From positions 248,001 to 312,000 of the forward strand of contig JAULBX010013318.1 of the NCBI GenBank assembly GCA_032358255.1: 64,000 nt of DNA. The letters are read 5' to 3'. Under the pieces are notes generated by a model. That model was not told the DNA's origin. It saw only the letters and a program-made list of their open reading frames with translations, and did no database searches. Origin of the DNA: Heterotrichella gracilis. Its lineage: Eukaryota > Sar > Xanthophyceae > Tribonematales > Xanthonemataceae. Of this stretch, positions 51,313 to 63,735 are shown one piece after another (the stretch's first letter is position 1; each line of letters starts with the position of its first letter). The position numbers were made by a program, and so were the translations under genes.

Positions 51313-54300
51313 ATGGCGACTCCGGACGAGGTCCCAGGGAGCGGTAACGAGGGAATTGAAGAGGTCGCAGCTGCTGTGGAGCCTACAGCGGACCCTGTGC
51401 ACCCTTCGCCCTTCACCGCCTATTCGTCGCCCTTCACCTCCTCGCCCTTCTCCTCCAGTCTGCCAGTCGAGTTCGATGAGCCCGCACCTTTCCCAGAGGA
51501 CCCACACCAGGAGGAGGAGGGAGGGGAGCAGAGCAACAGCTTGAAGTACCGCTTCAAGTCCATCAGGATCAACACCCGGCCCTCCCGTATGATGCAGAAG
51601 AGCGGCAAGTACATCGAGGAGTTCCAGAAGATGGGTGCTGACGAGACTGGCGAGGTGTCCCAGGAGCAGTTCCTCAAGTACATGAACGGCGTGATTCAGA
51701 AGAAGGTGACGGCCAAGTACCTCAAGTGGGCACTGGGGCTGCTGGTACTGCTGTGGCTGCTCACCGTGGGTGCCATCTTTGGCCTGACATTCGCTGTGGT
51801 GGCATCCATCAAGGACACAAGCTCACAGGTACGGTACGGTCCTTTTGGGCTTGCCTCTATTCGGCCTGCACTCGGCTTACAGCACTAATATCGCCCCACA
51901 GCCTTGTTAATCGTCCGCCTTTTGTTGTCCCTTCCCTGGAGTTATCAACTGAGGCCTCGCTTGGTTGATAAGTTCAGTTTTGCCTAGCTCCTTCCAGTCT
52001 GGCATCTCACGCTGCCCCACGCCACCCTGGGCACACCTGCCTGCACCCACCACAACCCGCCTCTCTCCGCAGAACGGGTACTTTGTGGACAAGGTGAGCG
52101 GCCAGCCGTTGGCCACAGCCCGAGCGGCAGCTGTCACTCCAGTCACCCAGCTAGACCTGACCTCTATCTACTCCACCTACGGCTACGACGTCAGCCCAGA
52201 GGATGTGGCAGCCTATCAGAACCCCTTCATCGACGCTGGCCCACCAGTGTCCACGAGCCTGGCGTCCTGGACCCACTCCGTCACCATCGACCCTGTCAGT
52301 GGCATTGCCATTGAGAATGTGGATGCCGACCTGGAGGGCGTGCAGGTACACTGTTGGATCTTTGTGGGCACATACCAGCAGCAGTTGGGTACTGGCTATG
52401 TCTACTATTCAGGCCACTCCTGGGCAACAGCATGGAAGACCTGCAGTCAAACTGTTGTAACTGTTGCAGTTGCAGGCAACCACCTTTGATGCATGACTTG
52501 GCATACACAGGTACTCCCACTCCAGCCATGTGCCAGTTGTTTTCTCCACAGATCTGTAGCCTCTGACACATATCCTCCCTCTCGTGCAGCTCCACTACAC
52601 CGGCTCCCTTGCCATGGCCACCATCATCAGCCACTGCAAGGGCAACCAGCAGGCAGGGCAGGCCACGCTGGCAACCACCTTCCAGCCCACAGATGGGACC
52701 AGGGCGGAGTACGTGCGCAACTGGCAGGTGCGGGGAAGACACATATCTAGCCCACCACTCGGGCGCTAACGAGGTTTGCCCGGCCTCGCGACCAGGCCTC
52801 TCTTGCAGCCTGCTGCCTGTGATGTTGTTGGTTACGTGCACTGGGCATGGGGACACTGTAGTAGCACGTGTCTGACCTGCAGAACGTTTCTGCACCGCCT
52901 GCAGGTTTTGAGCTGCTGCTATTTCCTGTGCAAGGGTGTGCACATAGGCTGCCTGAAGGGCCTGGCTGTACCATGCCTTCCATGCCACATGCAACCGAAA
53001 CCCTGAACCCTAAACCTGTGCTGGTTCCAACCCTGCTCCCCCGTGCCTTGTGCAGGTCCAGGCCCACGTTGGTTGCAGCGAAGCCCTGAACAGCGCCGCC
53101 AACGGCTCCTCAGTGGTCAGCACATTCTCAGACACAACCAAGGGGGTGGACTACCTGGTGCGCGCCGCAGACCCTAGCGCAAAACCCTAATGCACAGCTT
53201 CTTTGGCTGTTCCCACTAGTGATGTCCAGCCAGGCTACACTGGGTATATATTGTGGGTCTGGCAAAATTGCTCACCTGTGCATACTGTTTCTGCAGCCAA
53301 CTGCGCAGCTTAAGTGCCGACCAGAGTTCGCCCTTTTGAACCGTACCTGCACCCCTCTAGCACGCCTATAAACGCATGTCCGCCCACCCCCCTCCAGGTT
53401 GACTGCACACAGGAGGATGACTTCTGCCACGTGTTTGAGATTGACTGGAACGACGACAGCAGCACCACGGGGGGCACGCTGGGCGGCGCGGGCCAGCGGC
53501 GCAGGCTGCAGCAGAGCAGGTCGACGCCGCTGAAGAAAAAGGCAGACAAGAAGAACAAGGGTGAGTGGGGCACCGCCTTCGGCTGAACTTGTGTACTGTG
53601 GGTACCAGTAAATAGACATTATGGGATTATCCACTGCCAAAGAACTGCAAAGCACCCAAGTTTGACACAAGGTCATAAGTAAATGTCACTGTATCTTTTT
53701 TATGAAGTACTTGAATGCCAGCCCTGTGGTAGCTAAGGCAGGTGCAGACCCGTCTCACTTGACCCCTGCTGCACCTGAGAACCCTAGCCAAAACCCTGCC
53801 ACGCTCCTCCTGCAGGCAAGCCCTTCAAGCGCCTCACCCAGACCTGGAGCACCAAGGCAGCAAAGTCAAAGACCAAGCCAAAGGCGCCGCCTGCCAAGGT
53901 GCCCGCCAAGCGCCCGCCACCCAAGCGCCCACCACCCAAGAAGAAGTCGCCCCCTCCCAAGCGCCCGCCCCCCAAGAGCCCACCGCCCAAGAAGGCCCCC
54001 CCACCCAAGCGCCCCCCACCCAAGCGCCCCCCACCCAAGAAGGCGCCCCCACCCAAGCTAACGTTGAAGAAGAGCCCGCCTCCTTCCAAGTCCATGCCCA
54101 ATATCCCAATGACTCCAAATGCGCCGGGCTTGGCAGAGCCTCCTACTATTCTTCCTGCGCTTGGCGAACCCCCAGCCATGACCTCTCCCCCAACCGTAAC
54201 CTCCCCCCCAACGGGGGCCCCAGCCGCCACCTCACCTTCGGTCTCCTTCACCTCCCCTCCTCAGCCCAACGCACTCCCCCCTGTGGCAGCTCCCGTGGCA

Positions 54301-55399
54301 GCCCCTGTGGCAGCTCCCGTGGCAGCCCCTGTGGCAGCCCCTGTCCCAGGGGTAGGATCCTCCCCACCAGACCCCAACACAGACTCCCTCCCACCCACGC
54401 CCACCTCCTTCCCTGTGGCTGACTTCAGCACCACCCAGTGCCCAGATGCGCAAGCCACATTGGACAAAATCAATGCCCTCCGCGCCCTGCACGGGGCGCC
54501 GGCGCAGTTGTGGTCTGACCAGCTTGCAGCCGAGGGGCAGGCCTATGCCAAGGTCCTGTCAGACACCTATGGCTGCAGGAACCTCAAGCATTCTGACTTT
54601 TACCGCAACGATGACACCCTGGCGCTGCGCCCCCTTGGGGAGGGGGAGAACCTGAATCTGCGGTACGCGACGGGGAACCGCGTAGCAGCCTTCAACGTCA
54701 ACTGCGCAGTCTCGCAGCAGGACTTTTATGATGAGATCAGCGATTTCAACTTCTGCAGCCCTCCCCCCATCTACGGGGACCAGTTCAGGCTGGTGGGCCA
54801 CTTCACACAGGTGAGCATGGGGACATCATCAGTCCCCACTAGGTTTCTGTCGCCGAGGAGTGGGTTGATGTCGGCACAAGGGAGCCACACTCCTGGTGCA
54901 TGACATCATATCACATGGTGATACATGGACTGTATGGCACTCCACAACCCGTGTTCATTACCATAGGCTCCAGCACCTCAACGCCGCATAGTATGATGCA
55001 TTCCAGCAATACAGCTAGGATAGCAGCCAGTTTGCTTCCCAGTGTAGCAACAGCGCACTGTGGTGCTTCTTATCATGTGTAGCAACAGCGCACTGTGGCC
55101 ATGTGTAGCAACAGCGCACTGTGGTTGCATGTCCACCCTGTACCAACCCCCTCCCTTTGTCTGAACCGGACCACCCGTTGCAGTTGGTGTGGAAGGACTC
55201 CACCTACGTGGGCTGTGGCGTGAGCGTGTGCGAGGAGGACAACTTCAAGGGCTACGTGGTGGCATGCCGCTACTCGCCCATGGGCAACATCTTCTACGGC
55301 TCTCTTGATGACCCCGATGTGGCTGCGAGTGCAGAGGTGCTGCAGCAGAATGTGCTACCTCCCCTCACATTCAATCCAGCCACCTGCCCTGCCACGTGA
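51313..55399 (+). CDS. Membrane-anchored CAP (SCP/PR-1) domain protein, copy A
   Basis: Seven exons (51313-51828, 52073-52345, 52590-52727, 53056-53157, 53398-53560, 53816-54810, 55184-55399) give 800 residues. Order: acidic/Pro-rich N-terminus; basic KYRFKSIRINTRPSR; an EF-hand-like stretch (FQKMGADETGEVSQEQFLKY); one membrane helix (LGLLVLLWLLTVGAIFGL, about 140-165); an unrecognised ectodomain of about 200 residues with Cys (HCKGNQ, VGCSEA, VDCTQEDDFC); a Lys-Pro rod of KRPPPK/KSPPPK units; a PVAA-repeat linker; and a C-terminal CAP domain. The CAP domain shows LDKINALRALHGAP and the signature GHFTQLVWKDSTYVGCGV. Topology is inferred as type II, CAP outside. CAP domains bind sterols, lipids or act in defence; the role here is unknown. 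The start at 51313 has CACCATGG context. A paralogue lies at 57135. Confidence 0.9.
54286..54348 (+). repeat. Coding microrepeat, Pro-Val-Ala-Ala
   Basis: About five copies of a 12-15 bp unit (GTGGCAGCCCCT/GTGGCAGCTCCC) encode PVAA repeats in CAP copy A. Copy B lacks this array. Confidence 0.8.
55042..55124 (+). repeat. Three copies of a 22-bp repeat in CAP-A intron 6
   Basis: GTGTAGCAACAGCGCACTGT plus GG occurs at 55042-55063, 55077-55098 and 55103-55124. Confidence 0.8.
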
Positions 55400-57134
55400 G
55401 ATCAGATTTGACCACGGAGGAGAGGTGCATGGTGGTGTGGGGTGCGTAGAGCGGCATGCAGCCAGCATGGGAGGCCTGGCGTTTGGACCATCATGCAGTA
55501 GGCACCATCCTAACCCTTTCGCCGCATGTTATTGTGACATCTATTGGTGGTCATCCACTCTTTCATCACCATGGCGAAGCTTGTGTCTTTAAAAGTTTTT
55601 ACCAAGCCTCCCTTAGCTATTCACTTTCAAGTCCCTGAGAAATCGTTGACATGAAGAACTTCCATTTGTTTAGTATGTTTTCTTTGCCTAGGATTGTATC
55701 TCAGTTGGACTTGGTATATCAGCAGTGCAGTTTTTTACAATTGTGGTGGAGCATGCCTCCACGTATAGTAATACCCAGGACCACACAGGTCTTTGTTCAA
55801 GTTTTCCCCTTTTTTCGTGGATTGTCCCAGCCACGCCTCACTGTTCTTTTTCCAATGGATCAATATGCACTGTGAAGCAAGCCCCCTTTTGACTTGTGCA
55901 TTGACCACGGTTCCTTATACACTTTCCATTAGCGCATGGCATCTGATGGCCATCTGATTCAGTACGAGAAAAACTTGCAATTCACGGTATTATGATTACA
56001 TATTTACCAAGGTCAAGTCAACTGTTTGGGTATTACAGCTGTATAGTTGGTGACCATGGGCAGGAAGGAAGGAAGGAATATTAAAGGGGCGGCAGCGCCG
56101 TAGCCATCCCCGGGAGCTCCTCACACCCGGGTCAATCAGCCATAGACAATGACACAGAGTGCAGGGCTACCGCCTGCACTCTGGAGCCAGGAAAATTTGA
56201 GGCGCCCCAAAGGGCGGGTAACCCTCATGCAAAGACAAGCCTAAAACAGGGGAGGGCACTGGCCACCAGTAGCTGGGCGTGCCTCCTGGGAGCAACCTCG
56301 TGTCAGGCGGGTTTCGTCATTGGTCCCGGGGGTCCTCAGAATAATGGCCAGTTCAATCATAGAAAGCAGGAACAACAAGCCGCACAAAGCAAACCAGGCC
56401 ACAACCCCTATGAATCATTTATGCAACAGAATGGCAAACAAGAAAATGTCACCGCCCTACGCCCGCATTCCAGCACCTCTTTGCAATTGTGGCCACTAAC
56501 TAATACAAGAAACCCCCCAAAATCACCTAAGATGGCAGAGCAGCTGTGACTACCGGCATGTTTATATGCGCCAGCGGAGGGGACCTCACAACGCCTGTTT
56601 ATGCTGCCATCTATATCAAAGCGAAGGCCACAATTGCAAAAGGGTACTAGTGTGACCCTAGGCGTAGGCGGATAGCAACGAAGGTCAGCGCTCAACATCA
56701 ACACAGACAGGATAGGCAGCCATGGGTATTACTTGTAGAAATAAGTGGTTAATCGGACGGGAGAGTCCAGCCGGCCCGCGCCGCGGGCCGCGGCCGACGG
56801 CGGGTTGATCGGCGGTGGCGCATGCGATGTCGATGTGCCACTCAGTATACCCTAGTAGCAGCCAGTATCTATGTGTGCTGTCAATGGGCTGCATGCCATA
56901 GTATCAGTGTTGTCCGTGACTCCCACTCTTTAAACTGTGACTGGCACGTGTAGCTTTGTCCCTAATTGTACATAATAGGCCCGCTGCATGCACCCACAGT
57001 ACAAACGGCGACAGCCTTCCTAGCAGGTTGTGAATATTGTGGGACACAACACTTTGAGAACGACGGCAAGCCCAACTCAACTGGGCTGATAGTCTTGGCG
57101 GTCGACATTAGTCGTAGTACAGTAGCCCTACAGC
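55400..57134. other. Intergenic between the CAP genes
   Basis: It holds a possible non-LTR element 3' end at 56062-56350 (listed separately) and the 5' region of CAP copy B. No gene could be supported. Confidence 0.45.
56062..56350 (-). mobile_element. Possible truncated non-LTR element 3' end with (TTCC)n tail
   Basis: On the minus strand a non-coding stretch ends with a small hairpin (CGGCGCTGCCG), CCCCTTTAATA and (TTCC)n. It also has an internal stem (AGTGCAGG/CCTGCACT near 56158-56181). No ORF or target duplication is seen; the upper limit is approximate. Confidence 0.25.
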
Positions 57135-60100
57135 ATGACCACCCCCGCGGACCCAGCTGCGGAGGGTTTACCTGGCGCCAGTGGTCCTACCCCGACAGCT
57201 GCAACCACCCAACCTGCCTGGATGGAATCCGAGGGCAGGAAAGCCTCGCCTTTCACAGCCCACACAGCGCCAATCTTTGGCGATGACGTCAGCAGGGCCA
57301 AACTGGCCCAAGAAGACCAAAAGGAGTCGAGCAGCGGCCTGCGTTTCCGAGTCAAGAGCATCCAAATCAGCACCAGGCGCTCTCGCCTGGCCACGAACTC
57401 CCGGTACCTCATCGAGTTTCAGAAAATGGGCGCTGACGAAAGCGGCAACGTGTCACAGCAGCAGTTCCTGACGTACATCGACGCGATGGTACACAAGAAG
57501 CTGACGGCCAAGTACTTGAGGTGGGCGCTGCTCCTGCTGGTCGTCGTCTGGCTGCTCACCGTGGCCGCCATCTTTGGCCTCACGTTCGCCATGGTGGCAG
57601 CTATGAAGGATACCAGCTCGCAGGTATTGCACATGGGGAATGCATGCATTCTAGCTGTTGGGAAAATATGCATGCATTTTCCCAGTTGAATGCCCTTCTG
57701 TGGTACATAGAACCCCTTAATGGTCAAGTTGTATCGCATCCTGTTCCGAAAAGGAAGTTGCTTCACCTTGCAAGCTGTACGTTGAGGTGCAACAGACCCA
57801 GCAACAATACCGTGTTGGCACACACAAACCCTGGCTAGGGCCAGCTTCCGCTGGCAACCCTTGTGTATTCATACCATGCTTTGCAGCAGTACAGTCAAGG
57901 CGCCAGTGACCCTTGCGCAAGGTTGCACACGCCACACTTATCTGCAGATCATCCCCTGTCAGTATGAGGCACGCAGTTCAAGCAGGTCTTGACCACCATT
58001 TTATTATTTTTATCTCACGTGGTGCAGAATGGGTACTTTGTTGACAAGACCAGCGGGCAGCCCTTGACCACAGCGCGCACAGCAGCGGTGACCCCCGTCC
58101 ACACCCTGAACCTGGCCTCCATCTACGCCACCTACGGCTACGACGTCAGCCCAGAAGCAGCTGCTGCGTACCTCAACCCCTTCATCGACGCTGGTCCCCC
58201 GGTGGACCCCAGCCTTGCCTCATGGACCCACTCTGTGATCATCGACCCCATCAGCGGTATTGCCTTGGAGGATGTGGACCCTGAGCTGGAGGGTGTACAG
58301 GTGGGTTGCAAACCCTAAACCCTAAACCCTAAACAGCCAGTGCGGCCTGCCCCGCAGCTGATGGGCTGCTGGTGGGCAGAAGTCTGTCAGTGTGGAACTG
58401 ATCAGGGCACCACAGAGTCTGTGCCCTTAGCTATCGTCCCAAGGCGCATGGTTTGCCACCTATTGCTGTGCACCGGTCATCGTCTCTCCGCCTACTCTAG
58501 AGGACCTATGTGCAGTTAGATGTAGCCTCGAGCAGGGTCTGACCCGCATCCTCCACCCCTGCAGCTCCACTACACCGGCTCCCTTGCCATGGCCACCATC
58601 ATCAACCACTGCAAGGGCAACCAGCTGGCGGGACAGGCATCGCTGACAACCACCTTCCAACCCACAGATGGGACCAAGGCAGAGGATGTGCGCAACTGGC
58701 AGGTACATATAACAGGAGTTTGTATTTATTATTTAAACACATGTGGCTTGCAGCGGAAACCTGGCGGGTATGTTCCTGATGCTAGGGCAAAGAATGCACC
58801 AGCATGTTTTCAGTTTACGGGACGCTTGCTGGCCCTGTAGGTCAATGAATCCTGAAGCTTTGGTAAATTCTGCTGCCAATGCCCCTGTGGGGCACGCTCC
58901 TATGTAATAGTGCATACTCAGCGTATGCAAACATAGCTGCAGGTGGTACCTCGCAGCAAGAGCGCACTGCACTTTAAACGCCTGCGCCACCCACACTTCA
59001 CCCCATGCTGTGCGCAGGTCCAGGCCCACGTTGGGCGCAACCCCAAACCCTAAACCATAACCCTACACAGTGCTGGTTCCAACCCTGCTTTCCGGTGCTC
59101 TGTGCAGGTCCAGGCCCACGTTGGTTGCAGCGAAGCGCTCAACAGCACCGCCAACGGCTCCTCAGTGGTCAGCACATTCTCAGACACCACCAAGGGGGTG
59201 GACTACCTGGTGCGCGCCGCAAACCCTAGTGCAAACCCTAGCACAAAACCCTCATGCACGACCCACTGGGCACAGTCATTTGTAATGATCACCATGGCTG
59301 TTCAGCGCTGGAGTCCATGAGGGCATCGCAGGGAATGCCCACGTGGTGTCAGTGATGGCGTGCAGCAAACCTCTGCATGGTCACTGCAGCTTGCGACCCA
59401 TACTCTCCCATGTTTCACCACAATCATCCCCATTAAATACCTACGCCTCCCTCTCCAGGTTGACTGCACCCAGGAGGATGACTTCTGCCACGTGTTTGAG
59501 ATTGACTGGGCCGATGGGACCACCAGGAGCAGCATCGGGGGCACGCTAGGCGGCGCAGGTCAGCGGCGCAGGCTGCAGCAGAGCAGGTCAACGCCGCTGA
59601 AGACCAAGGCAAACAAGAAGAACAAGGGTGAGTGACGCTGGCGCACACTGTCGTGGCATCGGCCTGGATGCTGCACGCCCTTGGTATGCTGCTGCCTCAG
59701 CCTGTTAGGTCAAGGTTTAGGGTTGCTACCTGGACCCAGTTGGCAGGTTATCCCCGGTCACCATTGATGGCAAGCGGTTGGCAATTCCACTTGCTTGTCC
59801 CCTGGAAAATATTGCCAAACCTGGTTGATGCAGTACCCTAGCCCGAACCCTGCCACTCCCTTCCCCTGCAGGCAAGCCCTTCAAGCGTCTCACCCAGACC
59901 TGGAGCATCAAGGCAGCAAAGTCAAAGACCAAGCCAAAGGCACCGCCTGCCAAGGTGCCTGCCAAGCGCCCGCCACCCAAAAAGAAGTCGCCCCCTCCCA
60001 AGCGCCCACCACCCAAGCGCCCACCACCCAAGAGCCCACCACCTGTAAAACGACCCCCGCCAAAGAGCCCGCCACCCAAGCTGACGTTGAAGAAGAGCCC

Positions 60101-61376
60101 TCCTCCCAGGATCATCAACACCAAAACCTACCTGCCTCCCAAGGCCATCCCCACCACCGCCTTCCCACCTCCCCCGATCGTCAGTCCCAGCCCTACATTT
60201 CCGCCACCTGGCAGCAGTGCACCGCCACCCACTGGTGATCACGGAGCACAGGAGCCCAGCGCAGCCCCACCAGTGGTTGATCCCCAGACGCCAGCCACCC
60301 CACCAACCGTGTTTTCATCCCCTCCTCAGCCCAACGCACTCCCTCCCGCCCAAGCCCCTACCCCCAACCCCGCCACCTCACCGGCGCCCGCCCCAGACCC
60401 CAACACAGACTCCCTCCCACCCACGCCCACCTCTTTCCCTACAGCCAATTTCAGCACCACGCAGTGCCCGGATGCGCAAGCCACATTGGACAAAATCAAC
60501 GCCCTCCGCGCCCTGCACGGGGCGCCTCCTCAGTTGTGGTCAGATCAGCTTGCTGCCGAGGGGCAGGCCTACTCCAAGCTGCTTGCAGATACCTATGGCT
60601 GCAGGAATCTCCAGCACTCTGACTTTTTCCGCAATGATGCTACCCTGGCGCTGCGCCCTCTGGGAGAGGGGGAGAACCTGAACGTGCGGTATGCAACGGG
60701 GAGCCACATACATTCCTTCCAAGTCAACTGCGCAGTCTCGCAGCAGGACTTTTATGATGAGATCAGCGACTTCAACTTCTGCAGCCCTCCCCCCATCTAT
60801 GGGGACCAGTTCAGGCTGGTGGGCCATTTCACACAGGTGCGGTCATTTTTTGACTGCATGTCAGTCTGGCAACAGGAGGCATGTTTGGGCTGTCATTGCT
60901 TGTAGCTGCCTGCATAAGATTTTGGGTCTTTTGGAAGGGGGTGATTGCTGCGGCAATGCAGTCGATCTCATGTTGCCACCCCCACCGCCTTTGGCCTGTT
61001 GTCGTCTGCATGAAAATGAGCAGCTGTGTGCAAGCGCCATGTGTTGATTGGGGAGCAAGCAAATGGGGGCACTGGGCGCTTCCGTGTGCACCTGCTACCA
61101 CTCTGTTATCATCCATTCCTGTGCTCCCTGTTGCAGTTGGTGTGGAAGGACTCCACCTACGTGGGCTGTGGCGTGAGCGTGTGCGAGGAACGTGACGCAA
61201 ACTTGGAGTTGACCTTCAAGGGCTACGTGGTGGCATGCCGCTACGCGCCCATGGGGAATGTGTTTTACGGCAGCCTGGATGACCCTGATGTGGCTGCAAG
61301 CGCCGCTGTGCTGCAGCAAATGGTGCTGCCCCTGCTCACATTTGACAAGTCCACCTGCCCAGCTAGCGGTAAATAG
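57135..61376 (+). CDS. Membrane-anchored CAP (SCP/PR-1) domain protein, copy B
   Basis: Seven exons (57135-57623, 58028-58300, 58565-58702, 59108-59209, 59459-59627, 59872-60836, 61137-61376) give 791 residues. Exons 2, 3 and 4 have exactly the same lengths as in the gene at 51313 (273, 138, 102), and intron phases agree, so this is a tandem duplicate. It keeps the EF-hand-like FQKMGADESGNVSQQQFL, one membrane helix (LLLLVVVWLLTVAAIFGL), the ectodomain, a shorter Lys-Pro rod and a CAP domain with GHFTQLVWKDSTYVGCGV. Differences: the PVAA array is replaced by a Pro/Ser/Thr linker, and exon 7 carries an eight-residue insertion (RDANLELT). Intron 3 holds a false copy of the exon 4 start. A TGTAA poly(A)-type signal follows at 61502. 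Function is inferred only from the domain. Confidence 0.9.
58309..58334 (+). repeat. Interstitial telomere-like (CCCTAAA)3
   Basis: Three head-to-tail CCCTAAA units begin eight bases after the donor of CAP-B exon 2. Confidence 0.85.
59018..59034 (+). repeat. False exon 4 start in CAP-B intron 3
   Basis: GTCCAGGCCCACGTTGG after a GCGCAG acceptor, 90 bp before the true exon 4 start at 59108. CCCTAAACC motifs lie between the two. CAP-A lacks it. Confidence 0.8.
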
Positions 61377-63439
61377 GCCCGGTGTCAGCCTGTGAGTGTC
61401 AAGGGTTTAGGGTAAAAGCTGTTTAGGGTTTTGGGTTTAGGGTGCCTAGCAGTAAGTACATCTGTAGCTACCAGTATCCAGTTTTCCATTCACGATTCCC
61501 TTGTAACTGTTTTGTCGTGCATACATCGCATCAGCTGTTGAACCTACTTGCTCAGAGTTTTTGCGTATTAAGTTTAAGACCTGTGTGAACTATATATTTT
61601 TATCCTTGTTTGTGGCGCTAAGCCCAATGTTGTGTGTGCGAGTCTTGTTGAGAGCTAGTGACATTTGTTTTGTAGAATCGCTCGCGACAGGTACTGTAGG
61701 TCTGTGGCCGCCATGGTATTGCCTCATTGCATTTTACTCAAATAAACTGAACCAGTATGCCCACCTGCGAGTGGTTAGTAGATATTGGCCAGGCTATAGT
61801 TACAGTGTCAAGCTGGAGTAAAGCATGTGCTGACCGGCTAGCAACACGTATCTGTTGGTGGCTGCTGTGACAATAAAGGGTACTGCTCTTGACCAGATCT
61901 GTGGCATAGGTTCAAAGTGCCCGTTGCATGTTCCCTTTCTTTCATTGCGTGTGCCAGTTCATTGAACCCACCTCTAACTCAAGTTGTTATGGGTACCAGC
62001 AACTGCAAGGCTTGTCAACCACAATTTTATGCTCAGTGCGGCCACGTTTGAAAATTGTGATGCTGGCGGCTTTTGTGCGCAGCAGCCTGGCTCCCTCTCA
62101 GAGGCCAGTGGGGCCACAGGCTCTGGACCATGGGTGCCACCAAGCATTGGTTGCTCACCAAAAGCCCTAACAGTACCCTAATAAAACTTGGCAGACTAGA
62201 CAGGTTATGCAACTGAGTTGCGCAGGTTGAAGTAACAACGCACCGCGCCAGCAACTCCAGACAGCCCTTCCTTTCTGATAGACTCTGAACTGTTCGCCGA
62301 AGAGACGTGTGTATCTTTGCACCGGCTTGCATGCGCTGATGTAAATTAGCTGGTGCCTGGAGACTTCTCAAGTCTACAAGTACCTAGCTCGTGTGCACTG
62401 GGCCTTCAGCCTTGCGGCCTTGCTGTTCCTTGGTCGTTCCAGAGCACTTTCACGAGCGCAGGGCAGCTCGCGAAGGAAAGCGAGGTAAGCAACCCTGCTT
62501 TCAAACAACCCACCACAGATGGATATATCAGCTAACTGCTAACTAAAGACACCCAATAAGCGTGAGGCTGTATGTAACTTCGTTGCTACTGCTTCATCGA
62601 CTTGGTGGGGGTGCGAACTAGACCGGGGAGGCCATCTGGCATATGCATGCATCAGTGGCGAATTACTCGTATGCATGCATAGTGGCCCTTGTTGCATTGT
62701 GCACCATACTGTGCTGAGGTTGTGTAGTGTGGTGAATGCGTTGACAGTGCTGTATTTTCGTGCGCCCACCAAACGTGGACTGCCTATTGAACTGCCTGTA
62801 TTTACAACAACGTTGGCTCACACCCCGTCAATGTTCACAGCTTTGCAAAGCCCAGTTGCCCTGTGTTACCTTTCTGCACACATACGCGTGAGTTATTCTT
62901 ACTTAGTGAGCGCTCTTGCTACCGTGCCTTGCAGATTACGAGCTTGCGCTGCTTGCACCAACCATGGCTCACAGTCGCGATAGCTGAACCGAAACATCCA
63001 CCTTGCTACAAGGCAAGCTGCCAGTTTTTGCCAGGCAGATACAGCCTGCTTCCCTGTATTGGCTGGGCCTACTGGAGCTTCAAGCGTGTTTCATATTGCG
63101 CTCCACGCCTTTGCCCACTAGCCCTGGGCAACCCCGGCAACGTGGCTCAGCCCAGGAACCCAGCATGTTGCAGCACCAGCAGGTTGGAAGCACTTGCGGG
63201 GCGCTGAGGGTGTGAGTCACGCTCTCCCTGGCAGGTCTGGCCAAGCATCGCAGCACAGCCCCGCAATATCCACAGGCACTCTTGCCGCTGGCGTGTCGTC
63301 ATTGAGCCAGCACACCATGACAGCCACCCTAGGGCTTGGGTGGCGAGATTTACACTAGGCTAGGGTCGTGACAACTACCCTAGCCCAGGGTCCACACCCT
63401 GCCCTATCAGCAGGGGCACAACTCAAAGCCAGCAGCAGC
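61377..63439. other. Intergenic after the CAP pair
   Basis: No supported gene. TTTAGGG motifs lie at 61404-61443 just after the stop and TGTAA at 61502-61506. A donor-like site (GAGGTAAGC) at about 62483 may mark an untranslated exon of the next gene. Confidence 0.4.
61502..61506 (+). terminator. Polyadenylation-type signal TGTAA
   Basis: TGTAA 126 bases past the CAP-B stop; the usual chlorophyte poly(A) signal. Confidence 0.4.
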
Positions 63440-63735
63440 ATGTACCACTCCCGACAGAGCCCACGATCCACCACCAAGCCACCTCAGCCCGCCTCCCAGC
63501 GACTGGGTTTCCGCCTCTGCTTGCTTTTCACCCTTTGCACCTTTGTCATCGCCTCCCTGGCCATCCTCAACTGGGGTACAGGCGAAGCGCAGCGGCCAGG
63601 CAGCGTGCAAAACCCTAGCAAACCCTCCCGGACACCCTCCAACTCGGCAGGGGCTCAGCTGGCAGATGGCATCACCCGGCGCCACAAGCATGTGGGATGG
63701 GGGGAGCTCTTCAAGCTGGCTGCTTCGGTGGAGAG
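63440..63735 (+). CDS. First exon of a type II membrane protein, 3' partial
   Basis: The ATG at 63440 begins a frame running to a GTACGT donor after 63735, leaving phase 2. The protein starts basic and Ser/Pro-rich (MYHSRQSPRSTTKPPQ), then has one hydrophobic anchor (LCLLFTLCTFVIASLAIL, about 25-42). A Ser/Pro stem follows, and the beginning of a folded part (RHKHVGWGELFKLAASVER). A short cytosolic tail, anchor and stem are typical of Golgi glycosyltransferases, but no catalytic motif is in view, so no function is assigned. The following bases, 63736-64000, are intron in this model, and the rest of the gene lies beyond the window. An upstream in-frame GTG at 63368 is not needed. Confidence 0.55.

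Noticed and set aside
62353-62535. Short frame ending near a GTAAGC donor
   Set aside because: It begins at GTG, not ATG. The donor-like site may belong to an untranslated exon, but this cannot be settled.
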